From assembly GCF_001886615.1 (NCBI RefSeq), contig NZ_CP018139.1:2480001-2544000 (forward strand): a stretch of DNA of 64,000 nucleotides, in the 5' to 3' direction. Source of the stretch: Halomonas aestuarii. Its GTDB lineage: Bacteria; Pseudomonadota; Gammaproteobacteria; Pseudomonadales; Halomonadaceae. Below, piece after piece: positions 1-11,480 of this stretch; positions within the stretch are counted from its first letter, which is position 1, and the number at the start of each line of letters is the position of its first letter. The position numbers and the translations under genes are program-made. The notes beneath the pieces are model-generated. The model was given only the letters and a program-made list of their open reading frames with translations. It was not told the DNA's origin and made no database searches.

Positions 1-398
1 TGGATGCCGTCAAGGGCATGCCGGTGCTGTGGCTGGCCATGTGGCTCGGCCTGCCGCCCTGGGGGCTGGGGATGGTCGGACTCGGCGTGCTGCTGGGCCA
101 TGCCTACCCGGCCTGGTACCGCTTCCGCGGCGGCAAGGCGGTGGCCAGCGCCTTCGGCGTGATGCTGGTCCTCACGCCCTGGGTGGCGCTCTGCTGTGCC
201 GCGCTCTGGACCCTGCTCGCCTGGCGGATGCGCACGGCGGCCCTCGCCTCGCTGGCGAGCGCCGCCATGGCGCCGCTGGCCAGCCTCTGGCTGGCCCCGG
301 AGTTCGTGGGCGTGGTGATCGTCTTCACGCTGCTGGTGCTGGGGCGCCATGCGCTCAACATCCGCCGCCTCGGGCGCGGCGACGAACCCGGGCTGTGA
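1..398 (+). CDS. plsY: Glycerol-3-phosphate acyltransferase PlsY, C-terminal part (5' end outside window)
   Basis: Acyl-phosphate:glycerol-3-phosphate acyltransferase, the inner-membrane enzyme that makes lysophosphatidic acid for phospholipid synthesis. The reading frame is open from base 3 and begins D-A-V-K-G, matching the conserved D-x-x-K-G motif of PlsY. It continues through the G-H-A-Y-P motif and the F-R-G-G-K-A-V-A loop, then several hydrophobic segments, and ends in a TGA stop at 396-398. The N-terminal third lies beyond the window. It is convergent with tsaD, as is common in gammaproteobacteria. The family call is secure from these motifs. Confidence 0.9.
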   Translation, partial: DAVKGMPVLWLAMWLGLPPWGLGMVGLGVLLGHAYPAWYRFRGGKAVASAFGVMLVLTPWVALCCAALWTLLAWRMRTAALASLASAAMAPLASLWLAPEFVGVVIVFTLLVLGRHALNIRRLGRGDEPGL

Positions 399-416
399 GC
401 CGGCACGCGGCGCGTT

Positions 417-807
417 TCACGCCCCGGCAGGTGCCCCGAGCGTGTCCATCGGCCAGCGCGGCACCGCCTTCATGATGCCGGTCTCGTCATGCTCGCCGGC
501 CAGCAGGCGCTGGGCTTCCTGACCATGGAGAGCGCGATCATGGCCCCGTTCAGGCGCTGGCGGGTGCCTCGAGCGTATCCCTCGGCCAGCGCGGAACCGC
601 CTTCATGATGCCGGTCTCGTCATGTTCGCCGGCCAGCAGGCGCTGGGCCCCGTGACCGTGGAGAGCGCGATCATGGCCCCGTTCAGGCGCCGGCGGGTGC
701 CTCGAGCCTGTCCATCGGCCAGCGCGGCACCGCCTTCATGATGCCGGTCTCGTCATGTTCGCCGGCCAGCAGGCGCTGGGCTCCCACGTACGCGATCATG
801 GCGCCGT
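417..807. repeat. Two degenerate tandem copies of the tsaD 3' end plus the genic copy
   Basis: Three head-to-tail copies are visible: 417-549, 550-682 and the genic copy 683-807. The first two are exactly 133 bp each and start at the reverse complement of the tsaD stop codon (TCA at 417, 550 and 683). The genic copy is 8 bp shorter, the difference lying just before the conserved GCGATCATGG block. The two outer copies fill the plsY-tsaD gap with a non-coding echo of the last 40 or so tsaD codons. Substitutions between copies are scattered, so the duplication is not brand new. Confidence 0.85.
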
Positions 808-1720
808 TGTCGGTGCAGAAGCGTCCTCGCGGATAGTAGGCCCGGGCGTCGCGCTTGGCGCATTCGCGTTCGAGTCGCTCGCGCAGCCGCACGTTGGCGC
901 TCACCCCGCCGGCGACCACCAGGCGCTTGAGGCCGGTCTGGTCGAGGGCGCGGCGGCACTTGATCACCAGGGTATCGACCACGGCCTCCTCGAAGGCGCG
1001 GGCCACGTCGGCACGGGCTTGGTCGTCCAGCTCGCCCGCCGCCTCCAGCTGGCGGATGGCGGTCAGGGTGTGGGTCTTGAGCCCCGAGAAGCTGAAGTCC
1101 AGGCCCGGGCGGTCGGTCATCGGGCGCGGGAAGCGGAAGCGGCCGGGGTCGCCCTGCTCGGCCAGTCGGGCTATATGGGGGCCGCCGGGGTAGTCGAGGT
1201 CCAGCATCTTGGCCGCCTTGTCGAAGGCCTCGCCCGCCGCGTCGTCCACCGACTCGCCGAGCAGGCGATAGCGGCCCAGCCCCTGCACCTCGACCAGCTG
1301 GGTATGGCCGCCGGAGACCAGCAGTGCCACGAAGGGGAAGCCGGGGGGCGCGTCCTCCAGCATGGGGGCCAGCAGGTGGCCCTCCATGTGGTGGACGCCG
1401 AGGACTGGGATCTCCAGCGCCCGGGCCATGCCGTGGGCGGTGCTGGCGCCCACCATCAGGGCCCCGACCAGTCCGGGGCCGGCGGTGTAGGCGATGGCGT
1501 CGAGGGCCGTGCGCGACAGGCCGGCCTCGTCCAGCACCTGCTGGATCAGCGGCAGCAGGCGCCTCGTATGGTCGCGGGAGGCGAGCTCCGGGACCACGCC
1601 GCCGTACTCGGCGTGCATGGCGATCTGGCTGTAGAGGGCGTCGGCCACGAGGCCGCGCTCGGTGTCGTAGAGGGCGACGCCGGTCTCGTCGCAGGAGGTC
1701 TCGATGCCCAGTACGCGCAT
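683..1720 (-). CDS. tsaD: tRNA N6-adenosine threonylcarbamoyltransferase
   Basis: TsaD (Kae1/YgjD) transfers the threonylcarbamoyl group to A37 of ANN-decoding tRNAs, acting with TsaB and TsaE in the cytoplasm. The 345-aa product starts [13 protein letters not shown] and carries the metal-binding H-H-M-E-G-H motif and the C-terminal nucleotide-binding V-A-G-G-V-S-A-N motif. The frame is open further upstream, but this ATG matches the universal N-terminus and the family length (E. coli 337 aa). The gene is divergent from rpsU, the standard gammaproteobacterial arrangement. Its 3' end is the source of the tandem repeat downstream. Confidence 0.97.
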   Translation of the reverse strand: MRVLGIETSCDETGVALYDTERGLVADALYSQIAMHAEYGGVVPELASRDHTRRLLPLIQQVLDEAGLSRTALDAIAYTAGPGLVGALMVGASTAHGMARALEIPVLGVHHMEGHLLAPMLEDAPPGFPFVALLVSGGHTQLVEVQGLGRYRLLGESVDDAAGEAFDKAAKMLDLDYPGGPHIARLAEQGDPGRFRFPRPMTDRPGLDFSFSGLKTHTLTAIRQLEAAGELDDQARADVARAFEEAVVDTLVIKCRRALDQTGLKRLVVAGGVSANVRLRERLERECAKRDARAYYPRGRFCTDNGAMIAYVGAQRLLAGEHDETGIMKAVPRWPMDRLEAPAGA

Positions 1721-1792
1721 GATGGAGGCTCGTTGATGCGGGGATGGCGGCATTCTACGCATTTTGCCCCGCCTCGGCAGCAGGGAAACGAT

Positions 1793-1821
1793 TTGCACGC
1801 GCCCGGCAGGGCGACTAGAAT
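1793..1821 (+). promoter_or_regulatory. Predicted sigma70 promoter of rpsU-dnaG-rpoD
   Basis: A TTGCAC -35 hexamer (1793-1798) is separated by 17 bp from a TAGAAT -10 hexamer (1816-1821), 166 bp before the rpsU start. Both are close to consensus with ideal spacing. Not tested experimentally. Confidence 0.6.
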
Positions 1822-1987
1822 ACTGTCCGCTGCAAGACTGGGTCGTGCACCCAGGGGCCATGCCCTGCATCTCCTCGCATCGTTCCGGTTCGCCTGGCGA
1901 GTCCGGCGTATTCTGCGTGGTGATGAGGGAACCCACGGGGTGTGCGTACAAACCGAACTCAAGTTACCCAAGGTAGGTGAGTGCTTA

Positions 1988-2203
1988 ATGCCTTCTGTCA
2001 AAGTACGTGATAACGAGCCGTTTGACGTCGCGCTGCGTCGCTTCAAGCGTTCCTGTGAAAAGGCCGGTGTCCTCTCGGAAGTGCGTCGTCGCGAGCAGTA
2101 CGAGAAGCCGACCGCAGAGCGCAAGCGCAAGGCGGCCGCGGCCGTCAAGCGTCATGCCAAGAAGCTTCAGCGTGAGCGCAAGCGTTTCGAACGGCTCTAT
2201 TGA
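1988..2203 (+). CDS. rpsU: 30S ribosomal protein S21
   Basis: 71-residue small-subunit protein, the same length as E. coli S21. It begins [13 protein letters not shown] and ends in a basic helix ([13 protein letters not shown]). S21 helps the 30S subunit initiate on mRNA. An AGGTAGGTGAG Shine-Dalgarno region precedes the ATG. It is the first gene of the macromolecular synthesis operon with dnaG and rpoD, followed by a strong intercistronic terminator that probably keeps primase expression low. A long frame open through antisense tsaD runs into this gene but is not real. Confidence 0.98.
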   Translation: MPSVKVRDNEPFDVALRRFKRSCEKAGVLSEVRRREQYEKPTAERKRKAAAAVKRHAKKLQRERKRFERLY

Positions 2204-2257
2204 TCCGTACTGGAGTCGGTGAGGGCCCCTGGCCCCAGCCGTCTCAAGAGGGACGCC

Positions 2258-2289
2258 AAGCGGCCGCCTAACGGTGGCCGCTTGTTTTT
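2258..2289 (+). terminator. Intercistronic terminator between rpsU and dnaG
   Basis: An 11-bp stem (left arm 2258-2268, right arm 2273-2283, loop TAAC) is followed by GTTTTT. The E. coli operon also has a terminator at this point, which lowers dnaG transcription relative to rpsU. Confidence 0.9.
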
Positions 2290-2324
2290 CGACGTCTCCT
2301 TCCCGCTGCCCGCAGGTTGCCCCC

Positions 2325-4142
2325 ATGTCCGGTCAGATCCCCCAGCGCTTCATCGATGACCTCCTGGCCCGTGTCGACGTGGTCGAGGTCGTCGGCGAGC
2401 GCGTGAAGCTGAAGAAGGCCGGCCGCAATCATTCGGGGCTCTGCCCCTTCCATCAGGAGAAGTCGCCGTCGTTCACCGTCAGCGCCGACAAGCAGTTCTA
2501 TCACTGCTTCGGCTGCGGGGCCCACGGCAATGCCCTGCGATTCCTGATGGAGTACGACAAGCTGCGCTTCCCCGAGGCCGTGGAGCAACTGGCCGGGCGA
2601 CTCGGCATGGAGGTGCCCCGCGAGGGCGCCGACGACCCGCGGGCTCAGGCCCGCGAGCGCAAGCGCAAGGAGGGGGTCAACCTGCTGGAGCTGTCGGCCA
2701 GCTTCTATCGGGAGCGGCTGAAGATGCCGGAAGGGGAGGCCGCCCGCCGGTACCTGGCCGACCGAGGGCTGTCGCCCGAGGTCCAGCAGACCTTCGGCAT
2801 CGGCTGCGCCCCGGCCGGCTGGGAGGCGCTCAAGCGCCACCTGTCGGAGCGCGGCATCGCCGAGGCGGTGCAGATCGAGTACGGCCTGCTGATCCAGCAC
2901 GAGGAGAGCGGCAGGACCTATGACCGGTTCCGCGACCGGGTGATGTTCCCGATCCGCGACGTCCGCGGGCGCACCATCGCCTTCGGCGGGCGCGTGCTGG
3001 GCGATGCCAAGCCCAAGTACCTCAATTCGCCCGAGACGCCGGTGTTCCACAAGGGGTGCGAGCTCTACGGTCTCTTCGAGGCTCGCCAGGCCAACCCGCG
3101 GCTCGAGCGGGTGGTGATCGTCGAGGGCTACATGGACGTGGTGGCGCTGGCCCAGTTCGGGATCCGCAACGCCGTGGCCACCCTGGGCACCTCGACCAGC
3201 GAGGAGCACCTGAGTCGGCTGTTCCGCATGGTCAGCGAGGTGGTGTTCTGTTTCGACGGCGACCGCGCCGGGCGCCAGGCCGCCACCCGGGCCCTGGAGA
3301 CGGTGCTGCCGCAGATGATCGACGGGCGCCAGGCGCGGTTCATGTTCCTGCCCGAGGGCGAGGACCCGGATACGCTGGTGCGCCGCGAGGGGCCGGAGGC
3401 CTTCGAGGATCGCATCACCTGCGCGAGCCCCCTGTCGGAGTTCCTCTTCGATCACGCGGCCGAGGGGCGCGACCTGGCCACCATCGAGGCGCGGGAGCGT
3501 TTCGCCAGCCAGGTCCTGGCGGCCATCCGCCAGTTGCCGGAGGGCGTGCTGAAGTCCCTGCTGCTGGGGGAACTCTCGCGGCGTACCGGCGTCGATCAGT
3601 CGCGCTTCGAGGCTCTCGTCACGCCCCGCGAGGCGCCGGAGAACGAGCAGCGGGGGCCGGAGGCCGAGTCCGTCGAAGAGCCGGTGTCACGCCCCGAGCC
3701 GGGCCACGGCAGGGGGCGCCAGTCCCTGAGCCTGATGGGGCGCGTCCTGCAGCTGCTGGTGCACGAGCCGCGCCTGGTGGAGCGCCTGCCCGTGGAGGCC
3801 GACTGGTATCCCGAGGCGGACCCGGAAGCGCGGCTTTGCCGCGAGGTGGAGCGGCTCCTGCGGGCCGGTCGCTACCGCAGTGCCCAGGTGCTGCTTGCCC
3901 ACTTCCACGGCACGCCCGAGGGAGAGCGGCTGGCCACGCTGGCGCGTCGTGAGCTGCTGATTCCGGCCGGGGCGCGGGCCGCCGAACTGGACGGGCTGGT
4001 CGAGCATTTCCGACGGCACCGGCTGAGGCCCTCGCGTCAGGAGGAAGTCGATGCCCTGCTGTCCAAGCAGCAGAGGGGAGAGCGGCTCTCCCAGGAGGAC
4101 CGGCAGCGACTGATGGTGCTGCTGGCCGAGCTGAAGGGATGA
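2325..4142 (+). CDS. dnaG: DNA primase
   Basis: 605-aa primase that makes RNA primers for the replisome. The N-terminal CHC2 zinc ribbon has its ligands at about C40, H43, C61 and C64. The TOPRIM core follows, with V-E-G-Y-M-D and D-G-D-R-A-G-R. A C-terminal helicase-interaction region completes the chain. The ATG at 2325 (M-S-G-Q-I-P) was chosen because it begins the conserved N-terminus; an upstream in-frame ATG at 2274 lies inside the terminator hairpin. Length is slightly above E. coli (581 aa). Confidence 0.97.
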   Translation: MSGQIPQRFIDDLLARVDVVEVVGERVKLKKAGRNHSGLCPFHQEKSPSFTVSADKQFYHCFGCGAHGNALRFLMEYDKLRFPEAVEQLAGRLGMEVPREGADDPRAQARERKRKEGVNLLELSASFYRERLKMPEGEAARRYLADRGLSPEVQQTFGIGCAPAGWEALKRHLSERGIAEAVQIEYGLLIQHEESGRTYDRFRDRVMFPIRDVRGRTIAFGGRVLGDAKPKYLNSPETPVFHKGCELYGLFEARQANPRLERVVIVEGYMDVVALAQFGIRNAVATLGTSTSEEHLSRLFRMVSEVVFCFDGDRAGRQAATRALETVLPQMIDGRQARFMFLPEGEDPDTLVRREGPEAFEDRITCASPLSEFLFDHAAEGRDLATIEARERFASQVLAAIRQLPEGVLKSLLLGELSRRTGVDQSRFEALVTPREAPENEQRGPEAESVEEPVSRPEPGHGRGRQSLSLMGRVLQLLVHEPRLVERLPVEADWYPEADPEARLCREVERLLRAGRYRSAQVLLAHFHGTPEGERLATLARRELLIPAGARAAELDGLVEHFRRHRLRPSRQEEVDALLSKQQRGERLSQEDRQRLMVLLAELKG

Positions 4143-4384
4143 AACGGGAGCCGCTTTGAGCCCGGGAAATCCGGCAGTGGGGTTGAATTTCCTGCCGTCA
4201 TCACCACATACGAGGAAGGTGCCTTCGAGAGGCGCAACCTCACAACCTAACACACCTGAATGACCGCGCAAACACATCAAACTGGCAGGAAAGTGGTCTT
4301 ACCCGCTATACTGTCCGGCTTATCGAGTTTTCACCGCCTCAGTACTTCAGGTGCTTCATTCTTCTTCGTCGAGATAGGGTTTCT

Positions 4385-6226
<1,842 letters not shown>

Positions 6227-6246
6227 TCGCCGGCGCGCTCCCGCAG

Positions 6247-6279
6247 ACGACGCCCGCAGCCCATGGCTGCGGGCGTCGT
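6247..6279. terminator. Hairpin terminator between rpoD and the convergent membrane-protein gene
   Basis: A perfect 15-bp stem (6247-6261 with 6265-6279, loop CAT) lies between two convergent genes and could serve both. The T tract on the rpoD side is short (CGTTTG). Confidence 0.75.
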
Positions 6280-6314
6280 CGTTTGCGGGGTGGCGTCTTC
6301 CGGAGCAGCCCCGC

Positions 6315-6965
6315 TCAGCCGTGGGCGCGATGCCAGTGGCGCGCCAGCAGGGCCAGTTCGACCATGGCGATCAGGATCAGCGCATAGCCGAACAGCTCCA
6401 CCACTTCCTCGGCGGCATTCTTGAAGGTGCGCACATAGTCCTCGCGGAGGATCACCTGCCACATCTCGCTGCGGCCATAGAGTCGCGAGAAGACGTAGGT
6501 GGTCAGAAAGCCCGCGGCGAAAAGGCCGAAGGAGAAGCTGTTGGCGAAGCCCGCGAACTCTGCCGCGAATGCGCGGCGGCGGCGGATCACGCCATGGAGG
6601 ATCGGCAGGATGATCAGCGCCACCAGCAGCTGCCAGGCGCCGTCGAAGACGCGGGCATCCAGCAGGGCGTCCTGCTCGCGCACCAGGGAGCTCGTCATCA
6701 GGGCGAGCAGCAGCAGGCTCACCTGCGGCAGCTCACGAAGCACGACCCTGACGTAGAGCAGCAGGAGTGTCGAGGCTGCCAGCAGGGCGGTCTGGGCCAG
6801 TTCGGTGAAGCCCCATTCCGAGAAGTGGGAGCTGGGCAGGTAGAGGGCCTCCAAGTAGATGCCCTGGGCGATGCCGGCCACCAGCAGGATATAGAGGCTG
6901 GCCCTCAGGCAGGTGGCGGCGAAGCCGATCGGCTGCGGGCGCGCGTGGGTGGGGCGGGGTGACAT
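6315..6965 (-). CDS. Multi-pass inner-membrane protein of unknown function
   Basis: 216-aa protein starting M-S-P-R-P-T-H-A-R. Five or so hydrophobic segments are visible, near residues 15-35, 50-75, 80-98, 115-135 and 185-205, with basic stretches between them (for example I-R-R-R-R-A-F). No catalytic motif or named family was recognised. The start was placed at the ATG following a cytosolic-looking N-terminus; an upstream in-frame ATG at 7004 would add 13 residues. It stands alone, convergent with rpoD and next to a LysR gene. Confidence 0.7.
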   Translation of the reverse strand: MSPRPTHARPQPIGFAATCLRASLYILLVAGIAQGIYLEALYLPSSHFSEWGFTELAQTALLAASTLLLLYVRVVLRELPQVSLLLLALMTSSLVREQDALLDARVFDGAWQLLVALIILPILHGVIRRRRAFAAEFAGFANSFSFGLFAAGFLTTYVFSRLYGRSEMWQVILREDYVRTFKNAAEEVVELFGYALILIAMVELALLARHWHRAHG

Positions 6966-7029
6966 CGTGAGTCCGTTCCAGCATGACATCCAGGTAACCT
7001 TCATTCTAACGTCGCTGTCCGCGGCATGC

Positions 7030-7962
7030 CTACTCGCCCGGCCCGTCCGGGGCGCGCCGCGCCTCCTCGACGATCCAGTCGTGCACCGCGGCCACCCGGC
7101 GGTCGTCCAGTGCGCCCGGCGCGTGGACGATGCCGTAGCGCATGCCGGTCGGCACGCGCTGGGCGAAGGGGGCGATCAGGGCGCCGCTGCCCAGCTCTCC
7201 CCGGATCAGGGTCTGGCGGGCGATGGCCACCCCCATGCCGGCGATGGCCGCCTCCATGGTCAGGTGGTTGCGGTTGAAGGTATAGCCCCGGCGCAGGTTG
7301 AGAGGGGGAGCCTCGATGGCGTCGAGGTAGCGCTCCCACTCGGCGTGCTCATGGCTGCCGCGCCAGGCCGTGACGTCGTGCAGCAGCGGATACCAGGCCA
7401 GGTCGGCCGGATGGCGCAGGGGCGGTCGTCCGCGGAGCAGGGCGGGGGCGCAGACCGGGAAGATCCGCTCCTCCATCAGCGGCGTGATGGAGAGCCCGGG
7501 GGTGTGCCCATCGTTGAGGTCCAGGGCCAGGTCGAAGTCGCCGTCGCGCAGCGAGACGCTGCTGTCCTCGGCGGTGACGTGCAGTTCGATGTCGGGAAAG
7601 CGCGCCTGCAGCCGGGGCAGGCGCGGCATCAGCCACTTGTGCAGGAAGGAGGGCACCGAGCGCAGCCGGATCACCCCGCTCATCACCCCGCTTTGCAGCC
7701 GCCTGACCTCGAGCCCCACCGCCTGGTAGGCCTCGTCCACCACCGACGCCAGGCGCCGCCCCTCCTCGGTCAGTTCCAGCCGGCGCGGCAGTCGGCGGAA
7801 CAGCCTGAACCCCAGTCGCTGCTCGAGTTGCTTGATCTGCTGGCTCACCGCGCCGGTGGTCACGTGCAGTTCCTCGGCCGCCCGCGTGAAGGACAGGTGA
7901 CGGGCGCTGACGGCGAAGACCTTCATCCAGGCGTGGGTCTGGGCATTCAGGAGACGGCTCAT
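7030..7962 (-). CDS. LysR-family regulator (GcvA/DsdC-like), divergent from sdaA
   Basis: 310-aa LysR-type transcription factor. The N-terminal winged helix-turn-helix (about residues 8-67) contains L-S-F-T-R-A-A-E-E-L-H-V-T-T-G-A-V-S-Q. The effector-binding domain follows (about 92-300), with S-V-P-S-F-L-H-K-W-L-M-P-R-L typical of the GcvA/DsdC branch. It is transcribed away from sdaA and its start codon lies inside a near-perfect inverted repeat. This suggests autoregulation and serine- or glycine-responsive control of sdaA; that role is inferred from position. Confidence 0.85.
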   Translation of the reverse strand: MSRLLNAQTHAWMKVFAVSARHLSFTRAAEELHVTTGAVSQQIKQLEQRLGFRLFRRLPRRLELTEEGRRLASVVDEAYQAVGLEVRRLQSGVMSGVIRLRSVPSFLHKWLMPRLPRLQARFPDIELHVTAEDSSVSLRDGDFDLALDLNDGHTPGLSITPLMEERIFPVCAPALLRGRPPLRHPADLAWYPLLHDVTAWRGSHEHAEWERYLDAIEAPPLNLRRGYTFNRNHLTMEAAIAGMGVAIARQTLIRGELGSGALIAPFAQRVPTGMRYGIVHAPGALDDRRVAAVHDWIVEEARRAPDGPGE

Positions 7963-7984
7963 GGTTTAGAAATTCTATACCATG
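7960..7984. promoter_or_regulatory. Inverted repeat overlapping the LysR start codon (candidate operator)
   Basis: Left arm CATGGTTTAGAA (7960-7971), central A, right arm TTCTATACCATG (7973-7984); the arms are complementary at 11 of 12 positions. It sits between divergent lysR and sdaA, as expected for the regulator's own binding site. Confidence 0.5.
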
Positions 7985-8145
7985 CGCGAGATATTCTCGA
8001 TTGCCGGGGCGATGGATCGCCGCCATGATGAGGAAAACTCTCGGCAAGCGTCGAGTGGCTTTAGCCTGACTGACGCATCGACGTCAGCCCGGCAGCCCCG
8101 ACCCTTGATGCCGGCACGCGCCGGCCCCCGACACGAGGCATCCCC

Positions 8146-9525
8146 ATGGCAATCAGCGTCTTCGACCTGTTCAAGATCGGCATCGGCCCGTCCAGCTCCC
8201 ACACCGTCGGCCCCATGCAGGCCGCCCACGACTTCGTGCAGGCGCTCAAGCGCCGCGAGCTGCTGGAGCGCGTGGCCCGGGTCGAGGTTCACCTGCACGG
8301 CTCCCTCTCCGCCACCGGCAAGGGCCACGGCACCGACCGGGCCATCATCATGGGCCTGATGGGCGAGCGCCCGGAGCAGATCGACCCGGCCATCGTCTCG
8401 CCGTGCATCGAGGAACTGCTGGAATCCCGGGCCCTGCTGCTCGACGGCCGCCTGGCGATTCCCTTCCTGTGGACCCGGGACCTGCAGTGGCACGACGAGA
8501 GCCTCGACTACCACCCCAACGCCATGACCCTGGTGGCCCATGGCCACGCCGAGGAGCTCTACCGCAACACCTACTACTCGGTGGGGGGGGGCTTCGTGAT
8601 CGATGCCGACCAGGCGGCCCGGGGCGAGCTCGACTGCGACACCACGGCGCTGCCCTACGATTTCAACAGCGGCGCCGAGCTGATGGCGCTGTGCCGGCTG
8701 CATGGCCTGCGCATCAGCGAACTGATGATGGAGAACGAGAAGGCCTGGCGCAGCGAGGCCGAGGTCCGCGCCGGCCTCTGGCGCATCTGGGAGGCGATGC
8801 AGGCGTGCGTCGACCAGGGGCTGGCCGCCGAGGGTATCTTGCCCGGCGGGCTCGAGGTCAGGCGCCGTGCGGCGACCCTGCACCGTCGACTGAAGGCCAC
8901 GGACGGAAATCAAGGCCTGATCGCCTCTACCTTCTCGGCGATGGACTGGGTCAATGTCTTCGCCCTGGCCGTCAACGAGGAGAATGCCGCCGGCGGGCGG
9001 ATGGTCACCGCGCCCACCAACGGGGCGGCGGGCATCATCCCGGCGGTGCTGCACTACTACATGAAGTTCCAGTCCGATGCCTGCGAGCACAACGTCGTGG
9101 ACTTCCTGCTGACCGCCGGCGCCGTGGGCATCCTGTGCAAGAAGAACGCCTCTATCTCCGGCGCCGAGGTGGGCTGTCAGGGCGAGGTGGGCTCGGCCTG
9201 CGCCATGGCGGCCGCGGGGCTCACCGAGGTCATGGGCGGCACCGTGGGGCAGGTGGAGAATGCCGCCGAGATCGGCCTCGAGCACAACCTGGGGCTCACC
9301 TGCGACCCGGTGGGCGGCCTGGTGCAGGTGCCCTGCATCGAGCGCAACGCCATCGCCTCGGTCAAGGCGATCAACGCCGCCCAGATGGCGCTGGGGGGCG
9401 ATGGCGAACACTTCATCTCGCTGGACAAGGCGATCCGTACCATGCGCGACACCGGCGCCGACATGCAGGACAAGTACAAGGAGACGTCCCGCGGCGGTCT
9501 GGCCGTCAATGCCATCGAATGCTGA
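8146..9525 (+). CDS. sdaA: L-serine ammonia-lyase, iron-sulfur dependent
   Basis: 459-aa single-chain L-serine dehydratase that converts L-serine to pyruvate and ammonia using a [4Fe-4S] cluster. It begins [20 protein letters not shown], the conserved serine-binding N-terminus. Cluster cysteines are expected in the C-terminal domain, around [16 protein letters not shown] and [14 protein letters not shown] Shine-Dalgarno precedes the ATG. Length fits E. coli SdaA/SdaB (about 455 aa). It is followed by a strong terminator and so is probably monocistronic, under the divergent LysR. Confidence 0.95.
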   Translation: MAISVFDLFKIGIGPSSSHTVGPMQAAHDFVQALKRRELLERVARVEVHLHGSLSATGKGHGTDRAIIMGLMGERPEQIDPAIVSPCIEELLESRALLLDGRLAIPFLWTRDLQWHDESLDYHPNAMTLVAHGHAEELYRNTYYSVGGGFVIDADQAARGELDCDTTALPYDFNSGAELMALCRLHGLRISELMMENEKAWRSEAEVRAGLWRIWEAMQACVDQGLAAEGILPGGLEVRRRAATLHRRLKATDGNQGLIASTFSAMDWVNVFALAVNEENAAGGRMVTAPTNGAAGIIPAVLHYYMKFQSDACEHNVVDFLLTAGAVGILCKKNASISGAEVGCQGEVGSACAMAAAGLTEVMGGTVGQVENAAEIGLEHNLGLTCDPVGGLVQVPCIERNAIASVKAINAAQMALGGDGEHFISLDKAIRTMRDTGADMQDKYKETSRGGLAVNAIEC

Positions 9526-9569
9526 CGACGTCCCGAGCCGGCGGTCGGTCGGGCCGCCGGGCAGCGCAG

Positions 9570-9604
9570 GCGCGATGTCCCGGCGGGGCATCGCGCTTTT
9601 TTTT
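9570..9604 (+). terminator. Rho-independent terminator after sdaA
   Basis: Stem GCGCGATG (9570-9577) with CATCGCGC (9589-9596), then eight T residues (9597-9604). Textbook intrinsic terminator. Confidence 0.95.
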
Positions 9605-9714
9605 GTCGCACGTGTTCGTCCGATATCGTTTGCAAGCTATTGATAGCGCGGGCGTCTACACCATTGGTCGAGTTCCGTCCTTCTCCTGTTGCCCTGGCGT
9701 CGCCTCTCATCTAG

Positions 9715-9730
9715 TTTACGTTAACGTAAA
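9715..9730. promoter_or_regulatory. Perfect 16-bp palindrome upstream of the ABC importer operon
   Basis: TTTACGTT directly abuts its reverse complement AACGTAAA, 142 bp before the first ATPase gene. The rest of the 9605-9872 gap shows no gene. It looks like a dimeric operator; the ACGTTAACGT core recalls MerR-type LiuR sites of branched-chain amino acid regulons, but that match is from memory and unverified. Confidence 0.5.
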
Positions 9731-9872
9731 GTGCAGAGTGTTCTCCGGGGCTGCCTGATAATTGCAACACGGGCCCTCGCTGCCGGCACCGCGCCAGAAC
9801 AACGACAACGGCCGACAACAACGACAACAGCATCAACGGCGGATCGCGCCAGCGATCCAGAGAGGACGAAAC

Positions 9873-10645
9873 ATGACCCAGGAGTTCATACTGGAAACTC
9901 GCGGGTTGACCAAGGAGTTCCGTGGCTTCACCGCCGTGGACGACGTCAACCTGCAGGTCCGGGAAGGGCATATCCATGCCTTGATCGGCCCCAATGGGGC
10001 CGGCAAGACCACCGTCTTCAACCTGCTGACCAAGTTCCTTCCGCCCACCCGCGGCGAGATCCTGTATCGCGGCAAGCCGATCACCGGCATGAAGGCCAAC
10101 GAGATCGCGCGGCTGGGGCTGGTGCGCTCCTTCCAGATCTCGGCGGTATTCGCCCATATGACCGCCATGGAGAACGTGCGGGTGGCGCTGCAGCGTCGCC
10201 TCGGTACCTCCTTCCACTTCTGGAAGTCCGAGCGCAGCCTCGAGCACCTCAACGACCGAGCCCTCGAACTGCTCGACGAGGTCGGCCTGCGGGACTATGC
10301 CGACGTGCTCACCGTGGAGATGCCCTACGGGCGCAAGCGGGCGCTGGAGGTGGCGACCACCCTGGCGCTGGATCCCACCCTGATGCTGCTCGACGAGCCG
10401 ACCCAGGGCATGGGCGCCGAGGACGTGGACCGCATCGTCGAGCTGATCCGGCGGGTCTCGAAGGGCCGCACCGTGCTGATGGTGGAGCACAACCTCAGCG
10501 TGGTCAGCCGCCTGTGCGACCGCATCACTGTGCTGGCCCGCGGCAGCGTGCTGGCCGAGGGCGACTACGAGGCCGTCTCCCGTGACCCGCAGGTCCGGGA
10601 GGCCTACATGGGCAGCGATGCCGCGGCGGAAGAGGAGGCCAGCGC

Positions 10646-10649
<4 letters not shown>
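9873..10649 (+). CDS. Branched-chain-type (HAAT) ABC importer ATPase 1 (LivG-like)
   Basis: 258-aa ATPase with Walker A G-P-N-G-A-G-K-T-T, a LivG-type signature region (M-P-Y-G-R-K-R-A-L-E) in place of classic LSGGQ, Walker B L-M-L-L-D-E-P, and a switch histidine in M-V-E-H-N-L. The start M-T-Q-E-F-I-L-E follows a GAGAGGAC Shine-Dalgarno; an in-frame ATG at 9762 would add a low-complexity leader and was rejected. It overlaps the next gene by ATGA. The operon order is ATPase-ATPase-receptor-permease-permease. Substrate unknown; likely an amino acid or amide. Confidence 0.92.
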
Positions 10650-11392
<743 letters not shown>

Positions 11393-11480
11393 CGGCCGCG
11401 CCGTCCCGCCCTCGGTCCATGCACCGCAACGCACCTGCATCGACAACAACAAACAGCCCCCCGGGGCCACGGAGATGAAC

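Noticed and set aside
417..682. CRISPR-like array in the plsY-tsaD gap
   Set aside because: Unit is 133 bp, only two outer copies, no spacers, and it is plainly derived from tsaD.
755..1987. Long plus-strand open frame antisense to tsaD running into rpsU
   Set aside because: High-GC shadow frame; only the final 71 codons (rpsU) are protein-like and have a ribosome-binding site.
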